Position numbers and translations under genes: made by a program
NCBI RefSeq assembly: GCF_043290135.1
Contig: NC_134704.1
Coordinates: 25,600,501 to 25,664,500 of the forward strand
Length of the DNA: 64,000 nt
Direction of reading: 5' to 3'
DNA from: Rhipicephalus microplus
Lineage: Eukaryota > Arthropoda > Arachnida > Ixodida > Ixodidae
Notes under the pieces: generated by a model
What the model was told of the DNA's origin: nothing
Databases searched by the model: none
Seen by the model: the letters and a program-made list of their open reading frames with translations, nothing else
In this document: in pieces, positions 59,301 through 64,000 of the stretch
Layout of the letters: each line of letters opens with the position of its first letter
Numbering within the stretch: position 1 is the stretch's first letter

Positions 59301-61098
59301 AAAAAATATAATGCACTATGTTTCTGCAATAGTTTGGTGCTTGCCTGTTCCACTTTGACCCGCTAGACGGCGCCACCTATCCAGCCTTTTGGCAGTTTTA
59401 GGCCTCTTCCATTGAGAGCTTCAGTGAGCTGGCTGAAACAAGGCGATCACAGTTCTTTTCCGCACTTTGACTTGCCACTCGGTGGCAGGAGTCTCCGCAA
59501 AACAAATACGTTTCGCACATAGCCACAAATAAAGGTTGATTTGCAAGGTAGGGCCACATATGTAAAGCGTATGCGGTGATTAGTTTACATTCTGTAGAAA
59601 GTCTACATTTCATAAAGGCTCGCACATGCGCAGATTTTTTCTGGTATCTGATAACACGGTAACGTAAAGAAGTATGCGTACAAGCTAATATCCTTGATTT
59701 TGTTTTTAAGGTTCGTGAGCCTTATCAAGCAGTACTCTTATCTCCCCAACCCGAGCTATGTAAGCAAACTGAAATATCCACACCGACTGATTTTTGTTGT
59801 TGATCAGACTCTTTTGCCAGTCTACTTTTCATCGATGCAGCTGCAAATCATGAGAGTTTGATGAAGTAGTGTGGCAACACAACCAATGCATCACAAACCA
59901 CCAACTCTAACCTGTGGTTAGAAGTACACGCATGGCACAGAAGCTATCTTTTACACGACTTTCTCTCGCAAACAAAGAAAATGGCACTGTATACGTTACA
60001 CTGTTGCTTTATCTTTCCAATGTTCAGACTACAGTTCTTCCTAAGGAAAATTCTGAGGAATCGCAGTGTTGGCACTGTGCCTTTGTATTTCAGGTGTAAC
60101 AATCGTTCTACTACGCCAACTTGATAGGCGTAACTTTAGTGCTGTTTGCAGATACTATCCCACAAACCTACGCATTTACTATTGACAATTTGTCTATGTG
60201 CTGTGCTATGAAGCCAAACAATAAGTGCCCTATAGGATTGCACTGTGAATTTGAACAAGTATACGCAGAGCACCTGATTATGTTCATGTCTAAAAGTTCA
60301 AGAAGGGGAATGGTTGGGCATAAAGGCATGGGTACACAAGATAGACGGGACAAAAGGAAAGTATGTAGTCCTGACTTACAATCTTGTTGTGTACATGCAT
60401 GTTTCCAGGATTCCCAGGTTTTTAAAAATAGCGAGATTTCTCCTAGGCACATGCTGCACTCGCCACTAGGTGGTAATAATAGTAAAATAGCCGCGGGTTT
60501 ATTTCATTGTAGCTGCTGCATTTATTCACTAGTTTCCATGACATGACTGCCATGCAAGACTGACGAATTTAAGAAAACGTAAGCGGTGTCATACTTTGAT
60601 GGCTCACAGCTTCAACGGATAAAACAGCCAACAACAGATAAATCTATTTCTGGAAGATGCCGAGGATTTTTGCTAAATGGTAACCTGATCTCTGAAAAGT
60701 AGGATACCTGTTCATTACAGTACGTAAATTATAGAGCTGTGGCTTTTTGTGCATGTGTTTGGTCCAGCTTTAGCCGGTGCGACTATGAAAATATTTGCAG
60801 GTACCATTTCTTTTATCCGGAAGATGTCAGTGAGACTAGCGTAGCTCCGAGTGACGACGAAAACGGCATGGTGGACCGGTCCCTGTCGCGCTTCGCCACA
60901 TCGCCTCATATGACACCCGGTCACGGAGCCACCACAGCAGTACCTGGTCTCGCAGTGCCTGCCACACCAGAAGCCAGAGCAAAGTCCAGCGAGAGTGTTG
61001 GCCGAGAAGCTGCACCTGAGGTCAAGGCCGTTACCAACACTTCTCCGGCCAAGCTGGCTAATGAAGTGAATGGAACTGCTGGCACTGAGCCGAGGTAA
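29340..61098 (+). CDS. GOPC: Golgi-associated PDZ and coiled-coil motif protein
   Basis: Golgi/trans-Golgi scaffold (also called PIST, CAL, FIG) that sorts membrane proteins through its PDZ domain and binds TC10, syntaxin 6 and golgin-160 in vertebrates. Exons: 29340-29555, 54001-54165, 55354-55529, 56719-56989, 57653-57817, 58597-58679, 60801-61098. They total 457 residues plus stop (human 462 or 454). Signatures: [20 protein letters not shown] near the start, FAQLCHKAQ, coiled coil through exons 2-4 ([32 protein letters not shown], then [11 protein letters not shown] and [15 protein letters not shown]), and a PDZ domain at about residues 260-350 with carboxylate loop GLGISIT split by an intron, then [24 protein letters not shown] and [15 protein letters not shown]. 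The Ser/Ala-rich tail after YHFFYPEDV is poorly conserved. Intron 1 spans 24.4 kb and holds another gene and many transposons. Confidence 0.95.
30719..31170. mobile_element. MITE-like element with GGGCGAAGCTCC inverted ends
   Basis: GGGCGAAGCTCC at 30719-30730 is matched by its exact complement GGAGCTTCGCCC at 31159-31170. The interior ends in about three tandem copies of a 60-62 bp unit (30961-31142). There is no coding capacity, so it is probably a non-autonomous DNA transposon. Family and true ends are not established. Confidence 0.6.
30961..31142. repeat. 60-62 bp tandem repeat, three copies
   Basis: Units begin TACCNCCATCTAGTRAACAC at 30961, 31021 and 31083 and end in CTACATACAGGRGACGG. 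The unit changes by two bases (GTGGCT versus GTGGGGCT). Partial related words (TACCGCTTTCTAG, TACCACCATCTAG) precede it. Confidence 0.85.
31531..31690. repeat. 160-bp near-perfect palindrome (foldback element)
   Basis: The core arm (31549-31605) starts GCGCTACATGTAAACGGC and is mirrored on the other strand up to 31672 with a single mismatch. A short loop (GCCAGATTTC) separates the arms. The symmetry continues outward through GTAAAC/GTTTAC and CATAAG/CATTATG-type words to about 31531 and 31690. The transcript would form a hairpin with arms over 55 nt. No protein is encoded. Confidence 0.85.
32645..32710. repeat. Hairpin with about 31-bp arms
   Basis: CGACCACACATGCGCG at the left pairs with CGCGCATGTGTGGTCG at the right, and the inner parts (GGAACACATCAGCG and CGCTGACGTGTTCC) also pair with one mismatch. 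It is probably a MITE remnant in GOPC intron 1. Confidence 0.75.
33309..33314 (-). terminator. Candidate polyadenylation signal of the nested gene
   Basis: AATAAA on the minus strand, about 280 bp after the stop of the nested coiled-coil gene. A second copy is at 33121-33126. Motif only. Confidence 0.35.
33596..42167 (-). CDS. Nested gene: predicted secreted coiled-coil protein, family not recognised
   Basis: This gene lies wholly inside GOPC intron 1 on the opposite strand. Exons: 41938-42167 region ending at donor 41928 (exon 41928-42167), 37155-37447, 34934-35324, 33596-34381; all phases join (0, 2, 0), giving 569 residues. Residues 1-25 look like a signal peptide (hydrophobic VVVTVLLVY core, then small residues). 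An RSRR motif at 43-46 could be a furin-type site. Exons 2-4 are heptad-like and charged ([18 protein letters not shown], then [18 protein letters not shown]), interrupted by a SSSQQQQQ stretch. Five N-glycosylation sequons (NATQ, NLTE, NRTR, NRSL, NTTL) fit secretion. The C-terminus is Ser/Thr/Pro/Ala-rich and ends in an acidic Tyr motif. Exons are much more GC-rich than the introns. Intron 3 has a GC donor (CAG|GCGAGT). I know no family with this layout; a lectin-type partner domain is absent. The gene model is moderately sure, the function unknown. Confidence 0.72.
34667..34818 (-). mobile_element. Head-plus-hairpin element A (SINE-like foldback)
   Basis: A 119-bp near-perfect palindrome (34666-34784, arms beginning ATTCACTTAAAAAACAGCGC) is joined on its right to a unique stretch. 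On the minus strand this stretch reads GCTTGGGCGAGTTGGTACGA, resembling the box A region of a tRNA gene. The element is bounded by a perfect 13-bp direct repeat GCTTCTTTCGTAA at 34654-34666 and 34819-34831. It lies in intron 3 of the nested gene. It shares its head with the elements at 40447 and 41660. Confidence 0.8.
35325..37154. other. Intron 2 of the nested gene
   Basis: No coding sequence recognised. It holds two small perfect hairpins, at 35679-35709 (ATTACGTGTATGCGA mirrored) and 36056-36093 (TGCATGAAAGGCTC-like arms), and otherwise nothing I can name. Confidence 0.5.
38049..38176 (+). mobile_element. 5'-truncated Ruka-type SINE
   Basis: It contains only the 3' half of the element (from CAGATTTGGGTGCACG through AAGAACCCCAGGTGG to ACATATCAATCAATA). 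A 9-bp direct repeat TTCATGCGA flanks it at 38040-38048 and 38177-38185, showing insertion by target-primed reverse transcription of a truncated copy. Confidence 0.85.
38328..38613. mobile_element. MITE-like element with CCTGACCACACG ends
   Basis: CCTGACCACACG at 38328-38339 has its exact complement at 38602-38613, and a second direct copy at 38431-38442. Each half is itself an inverted repeat: CCGTCGCAGCGCGTTGC pairs with the GCAACGCTCTGCGACGG region, and the second half repeats the pattern. It appears to be two related inverted-repeat units side by side, the left one lacking its right end. Confidence 0.65.
38755..39080. repeat. Long pyrimidine-rich tract
   Basis: The plus strand is very T/C-rich here, starting with a poly-T run near 38758-38774. 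All three plus frames stay open for long distances only because the sequence is low complexity (Phe/Leu/Ser-rich translations). It ends at the Ruka SINE at 39086. Confidence 0.7.
39086..39317 (+). mobile_element. Full-length Ruka-type tRNA-derived SINE
   Basis: The head GTGGTCTAGTGGCTAAGGTA (box A) and GGTTCGAATCC (box B, near 39130) form a tRNA-like module. The body contains GGAGGCGGAAATGTTGTAGG, AAGAACCCCAGGTGG and a TCAATCAATC tail. A perfect 14-bp direct repeat TCTCCCTTTAGTTT flanks it at 39072-39085 and 39318-39331. It matches my memory of the Ruka SINE of ixodid ticks. Confidence 0.92.
39737..40409. mobile_element. Candidate MITE with imperfect inverted ends
   Basis: The left end CCTAGTTCACACTGA and the right end TCAGTGTGAACGCGGCCTAAGG are imperfect inverted repeats: the left lacks about five internal bases. 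The interior is GC-rich near both ends (GCCGCCGAA words recur inverted). No protein is recognised. Confidence 0.5.
40447..40582 (+). mobile_element. Head-plus-hairpin element B (SINE-like foldback)
   Basis: The head GTGTGGCAGCATGGGCTAGT then TGGCATGACAT is followed by a hairpin at 40480-40580. Its arms share GAACAGAACGACGAC and AGACAAGAAG with their complements. The hairpin sequence is clearly related to that of element C at 41660, but has diverged. No intact target-site duplication is visible. Confidence 0.75.
41660..41800 (+). mobile_element. Head-plus-hairpin element C (SINE-like foldback)
   Basis: The head GTGTGGCAGCTTGGGCTAGT then TGGTATGACATT is followed by a hairpin at 41701-41798. 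The arms (GATAGTTCTAGCGCGAGAAC and on) match with one mismatch. A perfect 12-bp direct repeat CAGGAGCAGTAA flanks it at 41648-41659 and 41801-41812, so the 141-bp insertion is precisely defined. Confidence 0.85.
42168..43829. other. Upstream region of the nested gene
   Basis: This holds the 5' flank and presumed promoter of the nested minus-strand gene, just right of its start at 42167. From 42168 to about 43100 the sequence is GC- and CG-rich, unlike most of the intron; beyond that it returns to AT-rich. No repeats or coding regions are recognised. Confidence 0.5.
47092..47342 (+). mobile_element. Ruka-type SINE inside the LINE
   Basis: Complete tRNA-derived SINE (TAGTGGCTAAGGTACTCGGC head, AATCGAATCCCGG box B, AAGAACCCCTGGCGG body). 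A perfect 14-bp target duplication TTAGAAGTGAGACA lies at 47078-47091 and 47343-47356. Removing it rejoins the LINE sequence, so it is younger than the LINE. Confidence 0.92.
48200..48705 (+). mobile_element. 5'-truncated CR1/jockey-like LINE 3' end inside ORF1 of the I-type LINE
   Basis: The plus strand encodes the C-terminal end of a LINE polymerase, [18 protein letters not shown], followed by a 3' UTR and an ATAAATAAATAAAT tail. A 6-bp duplication AATTTT (48194-48199 and 48706-48711) flanks it. Joining the flanks restores ORF1 reading ([16 protein letters not shown]), which proves a later insertion. Confidence 0.85.
49921..51193. other. GOPC intron 1 stretch without recognised features
   Basis: It may contain the 5' UTR of the I-type LINE at its left end (CG-rich, 49921-50110). 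The rest is unremarkable, with a short TTTATTTATTT run near 50750. Nothing else is supportable. Confidence 0.4.
51194..51464. mobile_element. 271-bp MITE with about 65-bp terminal inverted repeats
   Basis: The left arm (51194 to about 51260, TCAACGCCGACTAAATTTCA onward) and the right arm (about 51399-51464) are complementary over about 65 bp, with about three mismatches. The internal 140 bp has no coding capacity. The flanks show no clear target duplication. Confidence 0.85.
51646..51717 (+). repeat. tRNA-like sequence, probable SINE head
   Basis: TTGCTCAGTGGTTAACG resembles box A and CGTTCGATTCC resembles box B, spaced as in a tRNA gene. The outer CTCCG and CGGAG could pair as an acceptor stem. 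The T-arm does not pair well, and an AT/AC microsatellite follows, so it is more likely a tRNA-derived repeat than a working tRNA gene. Confidence 0.5.
51738..51780. repeat. AT then AC microsatellite
   Basis: (AT)n passes through ACAT units into (AC)n just after the tRNA-like sequence. It could be the tail of that element. Confidence 0.85.
52060..52330. repeat. C-run-containing dispersed repeat, possible
   Basis: GGATCCAGAGGGGGGG and several CCCCCC-containing segments recur over about 270 bp (near 52061, 52095, 52118, 52287). The style resembles decayed repeats seen in other invertebrates, but I cannot name it. Confidence 0.3.
52690..52905 (-). mobile_element. tRNA-derived SINE, minus orientation
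   Basis: On the minus strand, GTATCTCAGTTGGCAGAGCA (box A) and GCAGGTTTGGATCCTGCC (box B, T-arm pairs) form a tRNA-like head; the anticodon position would read GTT. The body runs through TTCTTCAGATTTACATTACA and ACTTCTAACGACGTTGCC to a CTCATTAATATT end. The anticodon stem is broken, so it is not a functional tRNA. Confidence 0.75.
53090..53236 (+). mobile_element. Second copy of the same SINE, plus orientation, partial
   Basis: The remnant of the head (CAGGTGCGGTCCCTGCCCAC) and the body (ATAATTACTTCTAATAACAC then CTTTTCTTGGCATCAT) match the neighbouring minus-strand SINE in the opposite direction. It forms an inverted pair with it. Confidence 0.65.
53237..54000. other. End of GOPC intron 1
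   Basis: A segment at about 53270-53330 (CTCCCGCTTAAGGGAACCATG, then ACGCTTACACTGGCGGT) resembles the complement of 31365-31430, so it is a dispersed repeat. The rest up to the TATTTTGCAG acceptor at 54000 shows nothing else. Confidence 0.45.
55546..55728 (+). mobile_element. 3'-truncated or diverged Ruka-type SINE
   Basis: GTGGTCTAGTGGCTAAGGTA, a damaged box B (GGGATCAAATCCCG) and AAGAACCCCAGGTGG are recognisable; similarity stops in ACCCTCCACTACGACTTC. The element begins only about 16 bases after the donor of GOPC exon 3 (ends 55529). No target duplication was seen. Confidence 0.85.
58143..58375 (+). mobile_element. Old, strongly diverged tRNA-derived SINE
   Basis: Ruka-like order is still visible: GGTGACCTAATGGTTGCAGT, GCGGCTAAATCCCAGCC, GGAGCCCTCCACTTTAGCAT and GAAGTTAAACACTAATCCAA. 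Many substitutions indicate a much older insertion than the copies in intron 1. Confidence 0.6.
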
Positions 61099-61625
61099 CA
61101 CAACTACTATTACTTGCCATTTCTAGACCAGCTGATGTGTGTCCACCTAAAATGTTTAATTTCTGAAGAGATTGCAGTCATTTGCTAGTGTCGCATTGCT
61201 TATACTGTTCCCTGTTTATCCATTAGACTCTTCTTAGCCTTCTTGTTGAAACTTGTGGTGAGTGTTAAAAAGTTGTGAACCGCATTCACTGCAACGAGTT
61301 GTGCGCTTGTTGTAATTTCTCAGTTCATTGGTACGGGCTGACGCTAACGGGTAGCTTTAGTTTGTACTAACATCTCACCGTTTGTGAGTGATCAGGTTAC
61401 AGAAGAGCTAGATAAAGTGGCAATGATGCGGGTAATGACATTTAATAATCCAGACTCTAACCAAGAACATGTACAGTTAACACTACAGCAAGTTGTAGTT
61501 GTAATTTACTGCTGGTGTAAATCTTAGTAGCAGTGAGCTAACTATTAATTTGTAGCACTTAGATGATTGACCTTTTTACAAAAACGTGTGATACAACATA
61601 AAAAAATGTTTACCCACTTTAGTTA

Positions 61626-61631
61626 AATAAA
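61626..61631 (+). terminator. Candidate GOPC polyadenylation signal
   Basis: AATAAA about 530 bp after the GOPC stop at 61096-61098. Motif only; a longer 3' UTR or an extra exon is possible. Confidence 0.4.
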
Positions 61632-62068
61632 CCACGTCAAGGTGTCGCTGCTAGCTTTCCTGCTGATGTCTAAGGTTCCCCATAATGCAATTCATCAACA
61701 ATGGAAGTTTATGAACTGGCTATCATTCTCCAATAACATGCACAGGTTATGTTCCTGTAGTAGGTAGTCACTCGTGGCATAGTACTCGGAGCCACCAAAT
61801 GGAGGCATGATTTGGCATTGTGAGCTTGTGCTATAATTATTATTTTTGAAATTCAAGCGTTTACCCTAATGGGCAAACGCTCTTCGATTCCTCATATTCA
61901 CATAAATATGGTGCATACTTTCGTTGTGATGAAAAGCAACTTGCATACACGCAGGCCTCTGTGTGCGGCTAGGGGTGTATTTTAGGCCATTTGCTGCATT
62001 TCAGATGTCTGTGAAATGCCTTTTTTTTTCTAGCCATATTAGCTGACGCCTTCTGTGTTGCCTTTCAG

Positions 62069-62084
62069 AGCTGTTTCTACGTGA
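62069..62084 (+). other. Possible alternative last coding exon of GOPC
   Basis: Exon 7 ends in CCGAG|GTAAC, where the donor overlaps the stop (AGG TAA). If spliced to the acceptor CCTTTCAG at 62061-62068, the frame continues as R-A-V-S-T and stops at 62082-62084. Both endings are consistent with the sequence. Confidence 0.4.
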
Positions 62085-64000
62085 ATGGAGCTGTGAACTC
62101 ACGACACACTGTGATGAGCTCAAAACTTGTTACAGCTTGTTTCTCGACAGTTTCAAACAGCAGTTTGTCGTCCCCTGCTGTGTCCAGCTGGCACACGCTT
62201 GTTGGCACTAAATTAAAATTTTGTTTGAGCACAACGTGACTTCGTCATTCCAAGCTGTTTTCAATATCTGTGCTTTTATACACACTTGTGAAAATTTTTT
62301 AAAGAGTCAGTTTCATTAATATGTTTCCTTATAATGCATAGTGCTCGCGTGTACAAAATGTGCTTATGCAGGTGTCTTAACTGTCAATGAATATTTGCAG
62401 GGTGTGGAATGGAATCTCACATATTTACAGATAGTGGCATACAATCATGTTTTTATACTTAGCAGAGCGGGGAATGACAATGGCCCGAGCTAGAAAGTGT
62501 TTTGTAAATGTTGTCGGGAAAGCATGATTACTTCGTTGGCCTGTTTCACTGTTAACTGTACTGGTGCAGAACTTCAACATTGCACATTGCACTACTGCGC
62601 TGATTTGCCTCGAAGCAGCCCACCAGTTTGCTAGTGCCAAAACAAGCAAGGCAGCAAAGAGCAGTCTTTTTCCGTGGCAAGTCAGAGTATCAAGGAAGCG
62701 CATGCAAGGAAGGCAGTGTCAAGGTACCTGAAATGTTCATGAACAAATTGGGAATGATAAATGGCTAACGTTTTTTTTTCTTTTCCCTGATAGAGCCATC
62801 CCATGAAACATGTCGCATGCTTAAAGGGATAACCACAGTAAATATTACATTTCACCACTAAGCAAGAGAGGGGCAGCTACAATTTTATGCTGCATAACAA
62901 TGGCAGCACAATGCAAGCACACTTAACTTCATGCCTTGTATGCACATTAGTGGATATAGGGTAGGAAGAATTGACTTTGAATTCTCTACTATAGCATCCC
63001 TTGTTGCCCACTGTGCAGCCAAATACATTGTGTGGCCTTCGCTGTGTACCGAGAATTTGAGGTGGATTCTTGGGATGCGTATTTGTTATGCATGTTCATG
63101 TGGCAGATGGCTCTGCGCAATAGTGAAGGCTGGCTTGCAAGAAAGTGCTTTAGGCACCCAGTTATGTGCTTGATACATTTATTGGTTACCTTATTTAATC
63201 ACAAAAGGAGACCAGTTTTGGCAAGGAATCCAGTGACAGCGGGATTGATTTCCAAGTTCCAGTGGTTTGTTCGCCTGAATTGTGATCACGGAGTATACGT
63301 TATGCTATCCTGTGGAGATGTGGCATTCATTAGGGAGGTTTCTATGAGCTTTCCACGTCCCGCTCTGCATAAATGTATGTTCTAGTAGGTACTTGTCAAA
63401 TCTCTATCTGCACTTTCGAAAGTACGTATGGGCCACCAACATAACTGACCAGGGCTGTTTTTATGTGATGCTGTGGGTGCCTGTTACATTCGCACTGCTT
63501 TGATGTTCTAGAGAGAGAAAGAAAAAGTCAATTTTCATTTTCCAGAACAATGAGGTGCTATTGAGGCTCTGCAGATTTGGTCTTAGTTCCAGTTGTATGC
63601 AGTGTGCCTTGTGTATTTTTGATAAGGAGTGTACAGTGATTGTACCAGAATAATGTTGTCTATGTGTGGCTTTTGACAGACAGAGCTGCTTAATAGCTAG
63701 CTTTCCAGTTTTGACGACATTGTGTTAGCTGTGCTTAAGAGTGTAGTTGCATACATTATTACAAAGTTGGCATCATCTACATGAATTCAGTTCAGGACGT
63801 GGTGTGTTCATATGCACAGATTCAAGCTTTCATGACATACCTAAAGCACAGGTATAACCTCCTTTGTTTTTTTTTTCCCTACGAAATTTTTCATTGCCTT
63901 TGATGCTGCTTATGTCATTCGCTATTGCTGTCAAGCGAGCGAGGAAAAAACATTTTGCTGTTGGAATGTACGCAGAGCTGTGCGATTTCTTTATCTGCAT
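62085..64000. other. Right end: GOPC 3' UTR or intergenic DNA
   Basis: AT-rich sequence with no recognisable coding region, inverted repeat or transposon end. Small open frames here (for example 62931-63173 and 63032-63385) show no family resemblance. Confidence 0.5.

Noticed and set aside
1..64000. CRISPR arrays, operons, prophage or bacterial features
   Set aside because: None seen; the spliced genes and retroposons show eukaryotic nuclear DNA.

Overview
This window is nuclear DNA from an arthropod, most likely a hard (ixodid) tick and probably a metastriate. The protein-coding genes are animal genes split by many introns. The non-coding part is full of tick-type repeats: tRNA-derived SINEs matching the Ruka family of ixodid ticks, a zinc-knuckle/RNase H LINE, an RTE-type LINE with a TGA-repeat tail, pogo/Tigger DNA transposons and many foldback elements. 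The taxonomic call rests on repeat recognition from memory, not on a search.

Layout. (1) 196-16247, minus strand: DCAF6, a WD40 substrate receptor for CUL4-DDB1 ubiquitin ligase; 18 phase-consistent exons, with the C-terminus running off the left edge. (2) 16795-22985, plus: MEST, an alpha/beta-hydrolase-fold membrane protein in 10 exons, with an RTE retrotransposon in intron 7. DCAF6 and MEST are head to head, 547 bp apart. (3) 26285-28683, minus: SETD4, a SET-domain methyltransferase in 7 exons, tail to tail with MEST. (4) 29340-61098, plus: GOPC, the Golgi PDZ and coiled-coil protein, in 7 coding exons; it is head to head with SETD4, 656 bp apart. Its first intron is 24.4 kb.

Inside GOPC intron 1, on the opposite strand, lies a nested four-exon gene (33596-42167). 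I predict a secreted 569-residue coiled-coil protein with a signal peptide, a possible RSRR processing site and five N-glycosylation sequons. I do not recognise its family, and it is the best candidate for an undescribed protein here. The same intron is a transposon landfill: an I-type LINE carrying two later insertions, four SINE-type copies with readable target-site duplications, several MITE-like inverted-repeat elements, and a family of short elements made of a conserved tRNA-like head joined to a long near-perfect hairpin.

The four conserved genes act in separate processes (ubiquitin ligase targeting, hydrolase/ER function, lysine methylation, Golgi trafficking), so no pathway links them. 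What links them physically is two divergent promoter regions and one convergent 3' end. Exon boundaries were placed by hand from GT/AG (and three GC/AG) sites, reading-phase continuity and remembered homology to the vertebrate proteins. No alignment or transcript data were available.
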